From the NCBI RefSeq assembly GCF_003572205.1, contig NZ_QXNY01000006.1, positions 186,001 to 250,000 on the forward strand: 64,000 nucleotides of DNA, written 5' to 3'. This document shows positions 49,795 through 59,336 of the stretch, piece after piece (position 1 is the stretch's first letter; every line of letters begins with the position of its first letter). The translations under genes were made by a program, and so were the position numbers. The stretch is from Algihabitans albus (GTDB taxonomy: Bacteria; Pseudomonadota; Alphaproteobacteria; Kiloniellales; DSM-21159). The notes beneath the pieces are model-generated. The model was not told the DNA's origin and did no database searches. It worked only from the letters and a program-made list of their open reading frames with translations.

Positions 49795-51069
49795 CTACAA
49801 CTTGAAGGGAATATAGAGCGCGATGTCCGGTACCAGGTAGATGATCACCACGGCGACCAGCATCAATGCCAGGAAGGGCCAGACTCCGCGCGCGACTTCG
49901 CCCATGCCGGCCTTTCCGACCGCTTGTATGACGTAGAGGTTGAGGCCGACCGGCGGGGTGATCAGGGCGCATTCCACCATGATGACGAAGAAGATGCCGA
50001 ACCAGATCGGGTCGATGCCCAGCGCGGCCAGGGAGGGCGAGAGCACCGGCACCATGATCAGCATCATGGAGAGCGCCTCCAGGAACAGCCCCATCAGCAC
50101 TAGCACCAGGGCGCAGAAGAGAATGAAAAGCGCCGCCTCGTCGACGTTGGCCGTGATGAAGGCGGAGATGTCCTGGGGGATGCGGTAGAGGGTGATGGCC
50201 TTGCCGAAGACCTTCGCGCCCGCGACGATCAGCAGGATCGTCACGGTGGTGCGCATGGCATCCAGCGTCGCCGCCTTCAGGGCTGGCCAGGTCAGGGTGC
50301 GCAGGATCACCCCGGTGATGACCAGGCTGGCGGCGAAGCCGATGGCCGCCGCCTCCGTCGGCGTGAAGGCGCCGGCATAGATGCCCCAGATGATCAGCCC
50401 GGCCAGCGCGAAGGTGGGGGAGGCACGCAGCAGCGTGGCCTTGCGCTCGCCCCAGCTCGCCTTTTCCATCGGCGTGAAGCCGCCGCCGAACTTGGCGTAG
50501 AGCATCGAGAAGCCGATGAAGAGCCCGATCAGCAGCAGGCCGGGGCCGATCCCGGCCAGGAAGAGCTGGATCACCGACTCCTCGGTGATGAAGCCGAAGA
50601 CGATCATCGGGATCGAGGGCGGGATCAGGATCCCCAGCGTCCCGCCGGCCGCCAGCAGGCCCAGGACGAAGGGGCGGGCGTAGCCGCGCTTCAGCATCTC
50701 GGGGATCGCCACGGTGCCGATGGTCGCCGCCGTAGCCACGGAGGAGCCGGAAATCGCCGCGAAGATGCCGCAGGACAGGATGGTGGCGACCGCCAGCCCG
50801 CCGGGCCAGTGGCCGACCCAGGCCTGGACGGCGGCGAAGAGGTCGCGCCCGACGCCGCCCTTCAGCAGCACGTTGGACATCAGCAGGAACAGCGGCACGG
50901 CCAGCAGGATGAAGTTGTCCACCGTAGACAGGAGGCCCTGCGGCACCATCAGCGGCGAGAAGCCCCCGAGAAACAGCATGCCCAGCCCCAGGCCGGCCAG
51001 GGCGAAGGCCACCGGCACGCCCGCCAGCAGCAGCGCGAAGAGCGCGAGAAGAACGATAAGGGTTTCCAT
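49795..51069 (-). CDS. dctM: TRAP transporter large permease (DctM)
   Basis: Membrane subunit that moves the solute with Na+. The 424-aa protein has about 11-12 hydrophobic segments. Family elements include NFILLAVPLFLLMSN, GGLAVATILSCGIFAAISGSS, GTLGILIPPSIPMIVFG and the late ECALITPPVGLNLYV. It follows dctQ by 12 bases. Substrate likely a carboxylic acid from gene context. Confidence 0.93.
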   Translation of the reverse strand: METLIVLLALFALLLAGVPVAFALAGLGLGMLFLGGFSPLMVPQGLLSTVDNFILLAVPLFLLMSNVLLKGGVGRDLFAAVQAWVGHWPGGLAVATILSCGIFAAISGSSVATAATIGTVAIPEMLKRGYARPFVLGLLAAGGTLGILIPPSIPMIVFGFITEESVIQLFLAGIGPGLLLIGLFIGFSMLYAKFGGGFTPMEKASWGERKATLLRASPTFALAGLIIWGIYAGAFTPTEAAAIGFAASLVITGVILRTLTWPALKAATLDAMRTTVTILLIVAGAKVFGKAITLYRIPQDISAFITANVDEAALFILFCALVLVLMGLFLEALSMMLIMVPVLSPSLAALGIDPIWFGIFFVIMVECALITPPVGLNLYVIQAVGKAGMGEVARGVWPFLALMLVAVVIIYLVPDIALYIPFKL

Positions 51070-51081
51070 GAATCCTGACTT

Positions 51082-51597
51082 CTAGTGAGCTCCGGCGTCT
51101 TCGCCGTCGTGACCGCTTGGGGGTGTCTCGCCGGCGAGCAGGCGCAGGGTCTCGGCCAGGGCTTGGGCGAACAGCAGCGCGAAGCCGAGCGGGACCGTGA
51201 CCTCCAGCGTCCACTGCGGCAGGTCGAGCATCGTCGCCGTGGTTCGCCCGCGCTCGAAGGAGTCGAAGGCGATGGTGCCGCCGTACCAGCCGGCCACCGC
51301 CGACAGCAGGGCGACCATCGCCATGGCGAAGATCTCGCAGCCCCGCTGGGCGGCGGCGCTGAGGTGGCCGGTGATCAGGGTGATGCGGATGTGGCTACGC
51401 CGGCGCAGCAGCGCGGCCATGGCCAGGAAGGTGCCCCAGACCAGGAAGACGCGCGACAGTTCCTCCGCCCAGATGGTCGGCGCGTTGAAGAGATAACGGG
51501 CCGCGACCTCGTAGGAAATCATCGCCGCCGTGGCGAAGAACAGCCAGGCGGCAAGATGGGCGAGCAGGTCGGTCAGGCGGTCGAGAAGCCGAAACAT
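51082..51597 (-). CDS. dctQ: TRAP transporter small permease (DctQ)
   Basis: Small membrane subunit with four hydrophobic segments. The 171-aa protein has ISYEVAARYLFNAPTIWAEELSRVFLVWGTFL, the DctQ family core, split here as motif and loop. The ATG at 51597 (MFRLLDRL) gives the usual length; no clear ribosome site precedes it and the frame is open to a TTG at 51684. It sits 183 bases after dctP, separated by a hairpin. Confidence 0.87.
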   Translation of the reverse strand: MFRLLDRLTDLLAHLAAWLFFATAAMISYEVAARYLFNAPTIWAEELSRVFLVWGTFLAMAALLRRRSHIRITLITGHLSAAAQRGCEIFAMAMVALLSAVAGWYGGTIAFDSFERGRTTATMLDLPQWTLEVTVPLGFALLFAQALAETLRLLAGETPPSGHDGEDAGAH

Positions 51598-51725
51598 GAG
51601 AAGGATGCTTTTCCAGAGGCTCTTTGAAAAGGCGCTCTCCGGCGCCTGAAGAGGTCCGTCCCGCGCCCCGCCCGGGCCACCCAAGAAACACTCCCGGACG
51701 GACGGGGAAACGGAACGGACCTCTG

Positions 51726-51743
51726 AGGGACCGTGAGGTCCCT
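51726..51743 (-). promoter_or_regulatory. Hairpin between dctP and dctQ
   Basis: A perfect stem AGGGACC-GTGA-GGTCCCT in the 183-bp spacer, 38 bases after the dctP stop, with no T run behind it. It could stabilise the dctP message or reduce readthrough into dctQM, as binding protein is needed in excess. Confidence 0.5.
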
Positions 51744-51780
51744 GTCGGACGACGCGGCGGCCGCCGGGACCGCCGGCGCC

Positions 51781-52803
51781 TTAGTTGCTGACGCTGCTGC
51801 GCAGCTCCAGGGCCGCCTCGTAGACCTGCCGTCCGAGCTCGCCGGTCTCGGCCAGGTACTGGTCGATCACCGGCTGCGAGCCGGCCCGCCAGGCTTCGAT
51901 CTCCTCGCTCGAGAGCTCGTGGACCTGCATGCCGTTTTCCTTGGCGGCGTCATAGGCCTCGTTCTCGATCTCGGTGATGCGGTCGCGCACGGCGGCGTCG
52001 GCGGTGGCGGCCGCCGTCGCGATGATCTCGCGATGCGCTTCCGGCAGCTCCTGCCAGAACTCCTCGTTGACCAGCACGATGAACTCGATGTCGGCGTGGT
52101 TGGTCACGGTGATCCAGTCCATCACCTCCCAGAGTGAGCGGGAACGGACGCCGGAAACGCCGGTCATGCCGACGTCGACCGTGCCGCGCTGGTAGGCGAG
52201 ATATTGCTCGGACCCGGAAATCAGGGTCGGCACGCCGCCCACCGCCTCGACGAAGCTGCCGAGCGTCTTGCCGAAGACGCGGACCTTCTGGCCCTCGATG
52301 TCCGCCGGGGTGCGCAGCGGCTCGTCCTGGGACAGCATGACGGCACCACCGTAGGCCTGCCACCAGAGCACGCGGCTGCCGGTGTCCAGGATCGCCTCGT
52401 CCAGCGGCCCGCGCACCGGGCTGTCCGCAGCCGTGGCGGCGCGCACCAGCGGCTCCGAGTTGAAGACGAAGGGCATGTAGAAGATGTCGACCGCCGGAAT
52501 GTCGCCGACGAAGCGGGTCAGCGAGGCCACGCCCATCTCGATCGCGCCAGAGCCGACCGCCTGGGGAACTTCGCTGTCCTTGTAAAGCTGTGCGGAATCG
52601 AAGATCTGCACCTCGATCTCGCCGTTCGAGGCGCTCTCGACCTCTTCCTTGAAGAGCGTCAGATTCTGGCCGAGATGGCTCTTGAGCGGTAGCTGCAGGG
52701 TGATGCGCAGCGTGGTTTCGGCGGCCTCGGCGGAAGGGGCCGTCACGGGCAGAGCCAGAGCCAAGGCGGCGGCGCAGGCAGCCGCTCCCAACAAGCGTTT
52801 CAT
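51781..52803 (-). CDS. dctP: TRAP transporter substrate-binding protein (DctP family)
   Basis: Periplasmic solute receptor. The 340-aa protein has a signal peptide (1-32, ending SAEAA), then the DctP fold: FDSAQLYKDSEV, DIFYMPFVFN, GQKVRVFGKTLGSF and GSEQYLAYQRGTVDVGMTG-type segments. The conserved Arg that binds the carboxylate of the solute is expected in KVRVFG. The ATG at 52803 is preferred to an upstream frame start because GGGAGG lies 8 bases before it and the signal peptide starts there. Confidence 0.93.
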   Translation of the reverse strand: MKRLLGAAACAAALALALPVTAPSAEAAETTLRITLQLPLKSHLGQNLTLFKEEVESASNGEIEVQIFDSAQLYKDSEVPQAVGSGAIEMGVASLTRFVGDIPAVDIFYMPFVFNSEPLVRAATAADSPVRGPLDEAILDTGSRVLWWQAYGGAVMLSQDEPLRTPADIEGQKVRVFGKTLGSFVEAVGGVPTLISGSEQYLAYQRGTVDVGMTGVSGVRSRSLWEVMDWITVTNHADIEFIVLVNEEFWQELPEAHREIIATAAATADAAVRDRITEIENEAYDAAKENGMQVHELSSEEIEAWRAGSQPVIDQYLAETGELGRQVYEAALELRSSVSN

Positions 52804-52825
52804 GTCGCGTCCTCCCAATGGACTT

Positions 52826-52852
52826 GTCCGATGGAGTTGAATTCCAACGGAC
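52826..52852. promoter_or_regulatory. Imperfect palindrome in the dctP leader
   Basis: GTCCG ... CGGAC arms enclose GTTG-AATTC-CAAC. It lies 23-49 bases before the dctP ATG. Shape and place fit an operator for a GntR- or similar-family regulator, but no such gene is in the window. Confidence 0.3.
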
Positions 52853-53010
52853 CTGAATTTTCGGTGCGGCCGGTCGATTCTTGCGCCGGCCGCTTGCTTT
52901 GCGCAGCAAAACTATCGGGCAGGTTGGCTGCGGACAAGCCGCGAATTTTCTTGAACTGACAGGGTCGAGCATGCAAGGCGGGATCGTGGGGCCGCGACGG
53001 GCCCGGCAGT

Positions 53011-53628
53011 TCACCCCCGGCTGTCGCGTTCCGCGGCGACGAAGAGGGCGTTGAAGGCCTCGACCGCCGCCTTGGGGCCGTCGGGATGGTCCCAGACGGC
53101 ACGGCCGACGGCCAGGAAGTCGGCGCCGGCCTCGATCAAGGCCGGGGCGCTCTCCAGGTCGATGTGGCCCCAGGCGACGCAGGGCAATTCCATCATCTCG
53201 GCCCACCAGGCGATGGTCTCCAGCGCGCGGGCGTCGAAGCAGACGTAGTCGCTGCCCAGTTCGCCCGCCACCATGGCGAGGTGGCGGGAGTCGCCGCAGT
53301 CGGCGCCCAGGATCGCGTCCTGACCCATCGCGAGGCGTACCGAGCGCAGGCTGGCCGGCCGGGCTTCCAGATGCACGCCGTCGCAGCGGTAGGTATCGGC
53401 CAGGTCGCAGCGGCCCTCGACCAGCACCGCCACGTCGGCGGCTTGGGCCGGCGGCGTCAGGGCCTCCACCAGGGCGTTGAGCATCTCGTCGCCGACATCG
53501 GCGCGGATCAGCAGGCTGGCGATGTCGCCGCCCGACAGGGCCGCCTCCAGCTTGCGGCGCAGGTCGTCAACGGAAACGCCGCCGGACTCCAGGTCCGGCG
53601 GCGTCACGAGGTAGAGGCGGCAGCGCAT
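53011..53628 (-). CDS. Thiamine-phosphate-synthase-like TIM-barrel protein
   Basis: 205-aa protein of the ThiE/TenI superfamily, starting RLYLVTPPDLE and carrying CDGVHLEARP, ILGADCGDSRH and GADFLAVGRAVWDHPDGP. In true ThiE the second motif reads GVHLGQxD, and here GQxD is lost; the ND pair before it is also changed. So it may not make thiamine phosphate. The ATG at 53628 is chosen over a TTG two codons before. It follows the aldolase gene, as in related genomes. Confidence 0.72.
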   Translation of the reverse strand: MRCRLYLVTPPDLESGGVSVDDLRRKLEAALSGGDIASLLIRADVGDEMLNALVEALTPPAQAADVAVLVEGRCDLADTYRCDGVHLEARPASLRSVRLAMGQDAILGADCGDSRHLAMVAGELGSDYVCFDARALETIAWWAEMMELPCVAWGHIDLESAPALIEAGADFLAVGRAVWDHPDGPKAAVEAFNALFVAAERDSRG

Positions 53629-53689
53629 ACTCAAATCGATATCCCGGTCTGCGCCAACGTGCGGGCCGCGGTCCGCACCGGACCCTGCG

Positions 53690-54610
53690 TCAGACTTTGC
53701 CCTGATAGATCTTGATGATCGAACTCAGCAGGTCCAGCGCCTCCTCGCGCGGCCGCTGGAAGGTGTTGCGCCCGATGATCGAGCCGGTGGCGCCGCCGTC
53801 CCGGATGGCCCGGATCTCATCGAGCAGGGCGGCGGTGTCCTTGGCGCCGCCGCCGGAGAAGACCACCAGTCGGCGGCCGGCGAAGCAGGATTCGACGACA
53901 TGCGCGATCCGCTTCGACAGGGTCGATATGTCGATCTTCTGCGCCTTGTAGACTTTCTTGGCCTCGTCCTGCTCCAGCGCGTCGGTCGGCGGCTTGACCT
54001 TGATGATGTGGGCGCCCAGCAGCGTCGCCATGTGGGCGGCGTAGGCGGTGACGTCCATCGCCGTCTCGCCCTGCTTGGACAGCTCGCCGCCGCGCGGATA
54101 GGACCAGATCACCACGGCCAGACCGACCGACTTGGCCTCCTCGGCCAGTTCGCGGATCTCCTCCATCATCTCGAACTGCTCGTCGGAGCCCGGGTAGATG
54201 GTGAAACCCACCGCCGAGCAGCCCAGGCGCAGCGCGTCCTCGACGCTGCCGGTGATGGCCTGATCCTTGGAGGTCGCGGTGGAGTTGGAGGAGTTGAGCT
54301 TGAGGATGGTCGGGATCGCCCCGGCGAAGGTATCGGCGCCGGCCTCGAGCATGCCCAGCGGCGCGGCGTAGGCCGACAGGCCGGCGTCGATCGCGAGCTG
54401 GTAGTGATAGTGCGGGTCGTAGGCCGGCGGGTTGGGCGCGAAGCTGCGGACCGGGCCGTGCTCGAAGCCCTGGTCGACCGGCAGGATGACCAGCTTGCCG
54501 CTGCCGCCGAGTTTGCCTTCCATCAGGATGCGCGCCAGGCTGGTTTTCGTGCCCGGACTGTCGCTCTCGTAGTTCGCGAGGATCTTCTTGACCCGCTGGG
54601 TGATGCGCAT
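53690..54610 (-). CDS. fbaB: Class I fructose-bisphosphate aldolase (DhnA/FbaB type)
   Basis: Cleaves fructose-1,6-bisphosphate by Schiff base. The 306-aa protein has LVILPVDQGFEHGPVRSF, an early DPHYHYQLAIDAG, the Schiff-base lysine in HIIKVKPPTD (about 196), VVIWSYPRGG and the phosphate-binding FSGGGAKD and GSIIGRNTFQRP. No metal-dependent class II motifs. The ATG at 54610 has AAGGGAAAG about 10 bases upstream. Part of the tkt-gap-fba block. Confidence 0.92.
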   Translation of the reverse strand: MRITQRVKKILANYESDSPGTKTSLARILMEGKLGGSGKLVILPVDQGFEHGPVRSFAPNPPAYDPHYHYQLAIDAGLSAYAAPLGMLEAGADTFAGAIPTILKLNSSNSTATSKDQAITGSVEDALRLGCSAVGFTIYPGSDEQFEMMEEIRELAEEAKSVGLAVVIWSYPRGGELSKQGETAMDVTAYAAHMATLLGAHIIKVKPPTDALEQDEAKKVYKAQKIDISTLSKRIAHVVESCFAGRRLVVFSGGGAKDTAALLDEIRAIRDGGATGSIIGRNTFQRPREEALDLLSSIIKIYQGKV

Positions 54611-54753
54611 TGAGCTGTCTTTCCCTTCGTCGATTGACTTTGAGATGCCTGTGCCCCTGCGGCGCCCTGGTGACGTCGCGCAGGTGTCGTGACGTCGTGC
54701 CAGCGATGCCAGCCCCTCCTGGCTCTGGTGAATAGCGGAGCGCCGAGTCGATT

Positions 54754-55200
54754 TCAACGCCGCCGAGGCCGCTTCGCCGCAGAGACCAGGCGCAGCCGCG
54801 CGGCGACGGCGCTGCCCGGGTCGGGTTCGTCCAGCAGATCGATTGCTTCCGGCCGGACCCGTCGCAGCGATCCGCCGGCCGCCGTGACGATCGCGTCCAG
54901 CTTGGCGGCGACCGGCGCCGCGCCGCGGAAAATCAGCCGTTGCAGTCCGCAACGCAGGGCGGCCAGAGCGAGGCCCGGTGCGGCGGCGGCGTCGACCAGC
55001 AGAACGACCCGTCCCGGCGGCACCGTCGCCGCCACGCGGCTTTGCACCTCCGCCCAGAACAGCGGTCCCTGCGCGGCGAGGCCGTCGTCCGGTGTGATCA
55101 GGGCCAGGGGTCTGTCGGCCGCCTTCGCCGCGGCGGCGGCGGCAAGCGCCTGGCGCAGGTTGTGGACCACGAAGGCGGGCGGACCTTCTTCTATGTTCAT
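54754..55200 (-). CDS. Hypothetical protein, 148 aa
   Basis: Protein with FVVHNLRQALAAAAAA near the N-terminus, ALITPDDGLAAQGPLFW, RVVLLVDAAAAPGLALAALRCG and a basic end RPRRR. The alternating strand/helix pattern suggests a small alpha/beta fold of nucleotide-binding type, but I recognise no family. The ATG at 55200 has AAAGGGGCGGC upstream. It starts 13 bases after the LytTR regulator, so is probably co-transcribed with it. Confidence 0.7.
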   Translation of the reverse strand: MNIEEGPPAFVVHNLRQALAAAAAAKAADRPLALITPDDGLAAQGPLFWAEVQSRVAATVPPGRVVLLVDAAAAPGLALAALRCGLQRLIFRGAAPVAAKLDAIVTAAGGSLRRVRPEAIDLLDEPDPGSAVAARLRLVSAAKRPRRR

Positions 55201-55213
55201 GCCGCCCCTTTGG

Positions 55214-56023
55214 TCATGCTGCCGTGTAGGAGGGCAGCTTCCGACGCAGCCAGCCGGCGGCGCGCAATTGGGACCGATAGGTGCGGCCCACCGGAACCTC
55301 GCGGCCGTCGATGAGCCGCAGACGCCAGCTTTGGCCGTGTCGTCGGGCGCCCGCGAGCGCGCCTTCGGCCACCCAGTAGGAGCGATGGACGCGCAACCCC
55401 TGGCCCTGCAGGTCGCGCGCCGCATCCTCCATGCGGAAGAGGATAATGTCGCTCCCCTCGCTGGTATGGATGCGCAGGTAGTGGTCCTCCATCTCCAGGA
55501 ACAGCAGGCGGCCGTGCAAGTCCGCCGGCCAGCGCCGCTGGAAACCGGTTTCTCCCTCGACCGCTTCGTTCTCGGCTTCGGTCAGGGCGGCGTCGATGGC
55601 GCGGTCGACCGCATCGGCGGCGCGATTGGAGCGGGCGACCGACCAGGCGTAGGTGGGCAGCATCACGGCGGCGGTGATGAGCAGAACCTGCCAGTGGACC
55701 GATAAGACCGAGGATTGAAGCGAGTGGCCCAGCACCCGGGCGACGCCGAAGACCACCGCCGTCATGACCGGTGAGATCAGCAGGCTGGCAAGCAGGGGCA
55801 GGGTCACGCTGCGCCGCGGCAATTGTTCGGCGAACCGCAGGAAAATGCGGCGCATCGCGGTCTCGGCGATGATCCAGTTCAGCCAGACGGCCGGCACCCA
55901 GAAGATTGCGCGCCGCCAGAACGGCAGGTCGAAGGTGCCGAACGGACCCAGCCCGGCCAGGACCAGCCCGACCAGGACCGGCAAGGTCGACCACCTGAAG
56001 AAAAAGCCCAGCCGTTCACGCAT
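55214..56023 (-). CDS. Membrane-anchored LytTR-domain transcriptional regulator
   Basis: 269-aa protein. Four to five hydrophobic segments occupy about 9-150 (for example STLPVLVGLVLAGLG and LLASLLISPVMTAVVFG). A LytTR DNA-binding domain follows (about 170-265) with LLFLEMEDHYLRIHTSEG, LQGQGLRVHRSYWVA and GREVPVGRTYRSQL. There is no receiver domain, so the membrane part probably senses the signal. The ATG at 56023 sets the first membrane segment at residue 9. It sits inside the sugar-phosphate block, upstream of a hypothetical gene. Confidence 0.88.
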   Translation of the reverse strand: MRERLGFFFRWSTLPVLVGLVLAGLGPFGTFDLPFWRRAIFWVPAVWLNWIIAETAMRRIFLRFAEQLPRRSVTLPLLASLLISPVMTAVVFGVARVLGHSLQSSVLSVHWQVLLITAAVMLPTYAWSVARSNRAADAVDRAIDAALTEAENEAVEGETGFQRRWPADLHGRLLFLEMEDHYLRIHTSEGSDIILFRMEDAARDLQGQGLRVHRSYWVAEGALAGARRHGQSWRLRLIDGREVPVGRTYRSQLRAAGWLRRKLPSYTAA

Positions 56024-56187
56024 CGTGGCGGCAAGCCTACCACGCCGGCTGCGAAAGTCTGTTCGTCTGCCGCGCAAAAGCCGTGGTGGAGCTATGCAAA
56101 AAGGGGAAGTCGAGCGTGACGATGTCACAGCTCTCCAGATCACGGGGGCCCGGGTCACAGCGTTCCAGGCGGCAGGAACGCGCAGGA

Positions 56188-56212
56188 ACGGCCGGGCTGG
56201 GAGCCCGGCCGT
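56188..56212 (-). terminator. Strong hairpin downstream of gap
   Basis: A perfect 11-bp stem ACGGCCGGGCT-GGG-AGCCCGGCCGT lies about 28 bases after the GAPDH stop. No T run follows, so it may act as a 3' stabiliser or a Rho-assisted end rather than a classic intrinsic terminator. Confidence 0.5.
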
Positions 56213-56239
56213 CATCGCTTCCGGTGAAGGACTCGCCGC

Positions 56240-57250
56240 TTACAGCAGCTCGCCGAGTGTCACGGCGGTGTCGGTCATGCGATTCGAGAAGCCCCACTCG
56301 TTGTCGTACCAGGACATAACCCGGCCGAAGGTCTGGCCCAGCACCTTGGTGCCCCCGGCGTCGAAGACCGAACTGGCCGAGGAGTGATTGAAGTCGACCG
56401 AGACCAGCGGCGCGCTGTTGACCTCTAGGATGCCCTTGAGCGGGTTGGACGCGGCTGCTTCTTCCATCGCCGCGTTGATCGCACCGGCGTCGAGCGGCTT
56501 GCTGGAGGTGAACTTCAGGTCGACCAGGCTGACGTTGGGGGTCGGCACTCGGATCGCCACGCCGTCCAGCTTGCCGTTCAGCTCCGGCAGCACCAGCCCG
56601 ACCGCCTTGGCCGCACCGGTCGAGGTCGGGATCATCGAAAGGGCCGCCGCGCGGGCGCGGTGCGGGTCCTTGTGCAGGGAGTCGACGGTGTTCTGGTCGC
56701 CGGTATAGGCGTGGATGGTGGTCATGAAGCCCTGCTCGAGCCCGAAGGTCTTGTGCAGGATGTGGGCCACCGGCGCCAGGCAGTTGGTGGTGCAGGAGGC
56801 GTTGGAGATCACCGTGTGATCCGCGCTCAACTGGTCGTGGTTGACGCCGTAGACCACGGTCAGGTCCGCGCCGGAGGCGGGGGCCGAGACGATCACCTTC
56901 TTGGCGCCGCCCTGCAGGTGGGCGCTGGCCTTCTCCTTGGAGGTGAAGATGCCGGTGCACTCCATCACCACGTCGACGCCCAGCTCGCCCCAGGGCAGCT
57001 TGGCCGGGTCGCGCTCGGCCAGCACCTTGATGCTCTTGCCGTCGACCGTGATGGAGGCCTCGCCGAAGCCGATCTCGCCGGGATAGCGCCCGTGCACCGA
57101 GTCGTAGGTCAGCAGGTGGGCGTTGGCCTCGGCCGAGCCCAGGTCGTTGATCGCCACGAACTCGATATCGCTGCGCTTGGCCTCGAGGGCCGCGCGCAGC
57201 ACCAGGCGGCCGATCCGCCCGAACCCGTTGATGCCGACGCGAACTGCCAT
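56240..57250 (-). CDS. gap: Glyceraldehyde-3-phosphate dehydrogenase, type I
   Basis: NAD(P)-dependent oxidative phosphorylation of GAP. The 336-aa protein has [15 protein letters not shown] at the start, the catalytic Cys in [12 protein letters not shown] (about 152), [11 protein letters not shown] and the final [12 protein letters not shown]. It lies 76 bases after tkt, same strand. Residues at about 32-37 (AINDLGS) point to NAD preference, but this is tentative. Confidence 0.96.
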   Translation of the reverse strand: MAVRVGINGFGRIGRLVLRAALEAKRSDIEFVAINDLGSAEANAHLLTYDSVHGRYPGEIGFGEASITVDGKSIKVLAERDPAKLPWGELGVDVVMECTGIFTSKEKASAHLQGGAKKVIVSAPASGADLTVVYGVNHDQLSADHTVISNASCTTNCLAPVAHILHKTFGLEQGFMTTIHAYTGDQNTVDSLHKDPHRARAAALSMIPTSTGAAKAVGLVLPELNGKLDGVAIRVPTPNVSLVDLKFTSSKPLDAGAINAAMEEAAASNPLKGILEVNSAPLVSVDFNHSSASSVFDAGGTKVLGQTFGRVMSWYDNEWGFSNRMTDTAVTLGELL

Positions 57251-57326
57251 CTGGTTTCTCCTCCGTTGTGTCGATTCGCTCTCATGATCGGTGCCCCGCT
57301 CGCGCGTGCCGCCGCCGTCTCGTCGC

Positions 57327-59336
57327 TCAAAGCCAGGCTTTCACCGCCTTGACCACGCCTTCGGCCGTGATGCCGAAGTGTTCGTAAAGATCCTCGGCCT
57401 TGCCCGATGCGCCGAAGCCGGGCATGCCCACCACCGTGCCGTCCAGGCCGACCCAGCGGTTCCAGCCGAAGGGGGAGGCCGCCTCGACCGCGATCTGCAG
57501 GGCACCCGGGCCCAGGACTTCGTCGCGGTAGTGGGCCGGCTGCTCCAGGAAGACTTCCCAGCTCGGCATGGAAACGACCGCCGCGGAGATGCCCTCGTCC
57601 TGCAGTTTCTGGCGTGCCTCTAGCGCGACCTGCACCTCGGATCCCGATGCCAGCAGGGTGACTTGCCGCTGACTCGCCGCCGAGGCCAGGATGTAGGCGC
57701 CCCAGGAGCAGTAGTTCTCCGCCGCGTGCTCGCCGCGCACCGTCGGCAGGTTCTGGCGGGTCAGCGCGAGCACGCTCGGGCCATTGCTCCGCAGAGCCAG
57801 CTCCCAGCACTCCGCCGTCTCGACGGCATCGGCGGGGCGGAAGACCTTGAGGCCGGGGATCGCCCGCAGCGCCGCCAGATGTTCGACCGGCTGGTGGGTC
57901 GGGCCGTCCTCGCCCAAGCCGATGGAATCGTGGGTCATCACGAAGACGACCCGCTGCTGCATCAGCGCGGCCAGGCGGATCGAGGGGCGGCAGTAGTCGC
58001 TGAACACCAGGAAAGTGCCGCCGTAGGGCAGGATGCCGCCGTGCAGCGCCATGCCGTTCATGGCCGCGGCCATGCCGTGCTCGCGCACGCCGTAGTGAAT
58101 GTAGCTGCCCGTGAAGTCGTCGCGCGTGACCACCTGCATGCCGGCGGCGCGGGTGCCGTTCGATCCGGTCAGGTCGGCCGAGCCGCCCGTCAGTTCCGGC
58201 AGAACCCCGGTCAGGGCACTGAGCACCTTCTGGGAGGCGACGCGGGTCGCGACGGAGGGCGCCTCTGCCACGATCTCCTGCTTGAACGTGACGATGGCCT
58301 GCTCGAGCCCGTCCGGCGGATCGCCGGTGAGGCGGCGTTTCAGCTCCGCCTGATCGGCGGGGGCGGCGTCGGCGAGCCGGGCGTCCCAGGCGGCCGACAA
58401 GCCGGCACCCTGCGCGCCGACCGCGCGCCAGGCCGCCAGAATCGCGTCGGGCACGACGAAGGGCGCGGCGTTCCAGCCCAATTCCTTGCGTGCCGCCGCG
58501 ATCTCGGCGTCGCCCAGGGGGGACCCGTGGGTGGCGGCCGTACCCTGCTTGTTCGGGGCGCCGAAGCCGATCACGGTCTTGCAGGCGATCAGGGACGGGG
58601 CGTCGCTGGCCTGGGCCGCCGCGATTGCCGCGGCCACCGCGACCGGATCGTGGCCGTCGACGCGCTGCGTATCCCAGCCGCTGGCCTGGAAGCGGACGAG
58701 CTGATCGTCGGAACAGGACAGATCGGTGCCGCCGTCGATGGAAATCGCGTTGTCGTCGAACAGCACGATCAGCTTATTCAGTTTCAGATGCCCGGCGAGG
58801 CTGATCGCCTCGTGGCTGATGCCTTCCATCAGGCAGCCGTCGCCGACCAGGCAGTAGGTGTGGTGCTCGACCAGCGCTTCGCCGAAGCGCGCGGCCAGCA
58901 GGCGCTCGGCCAGCGCCATGCCGACCGCGTTGCCGAGACCCTGGCCGAGCGGGCCGGTCGTCGTCTCGATGCCGGCGGCATGGCCATACTCGGGATGACC
59001 GGCGGTGCGGCTGCCGAGCTGACGGAAGTTGGCCAGTTCCTCGATCGGCATGTCTTCGTAGCCGGTGAGATGAAGCAGGCTGTAGAGCAGCATCGAGCCG
59101 TGGCCGGCGGACAGCACGAAGCGGTCGCGGTCGGGCCAGTCGGGGCGCTGGGGGTCGAACCTCAGGAACTGGCTGAAGAGAACCGTCGCCACGTCGGCCA
59201 TGCCCATCGGCATGCCGGGGTGGCCGCTGTTGGCCTTCTGAACGGCGTCCATGGAGAGCGCGCGGATGGCGTTGGCCATCTCCGTCAGGCTCGTACCATG
59301 GGTGGTTGGGTCGAAATCGTGGCGCGTCTCGGCCAC
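57327..59336 (-). CDS. tkt: Transketolase
   Basis: TPP enzyme moving two-carbon units among sugar phosphates. The 669-aa protein has [35 protein letters not shown], the TPP motif [20 protein letters not shown] (about 155-174) and [19 protein letters not shown]. The start is GTG at 59336, decided by AGGAGG with good spacing. Length and all domains are normal. It is the first gene of the tkt-gap block; its upstream gap is shared with the DUF4164 gene. Confidence 0.96.
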   Translation of the reverse strand: MAETRHDFDPTTHGTSLTEMANAIRALSMDAVQKANSGHPGMPMGMADVATVLFSQFLRFDPQRPDWPDRDRFVLSAGHGSMLLYSLLHLTGYEDMPIEELANFRQLGSRTAGHPEYGHAAGIETTTGPLGQGLGNAVGMALAERLLAARFGEALVEHHTYCLVGDGCLMEGISHEAISLAGHLKLNKLIVLFDDNAISIDGGTDLSCSDDQLVRFQASGWDTQRVDGHDPVAVAAAIAAAQASDAPSLIACKTVIGFGAPNKQGTAATHGSPLGDAEIAAARKELGWNAAPFVVPDAILAAWRAVGAQGAGLSAAWDARLADAAPADQAELKRRLTGDPPDGLEQAIVTFKQEIVAEAPSVATRVASQKVLSALTGVLPELTGGSADLTGSNGTRAAGMQVVTRDDFTGSYIHYGVREHGMAAAMNGMALHGGILPYGGTFLVFSDYCRPSIRLAALMQQRVVFVMTHDSIGLGEDGPTHQPVEHLAALRAIPGLKVFRPADAVETAECWELALRSNGPSVLALTRQNLPTVRGEHAAENYCSWGAYILASAASQRQVTLLASGSEVQVALEARQKLQDEGISAAVVSMPSWEVFLEQPAHYRDEVLGPGALQIAVEAASPFGWNRWVGLDGTVVGMPGFGASGKAEDLYEHFGITAEGVVKAVKAWL

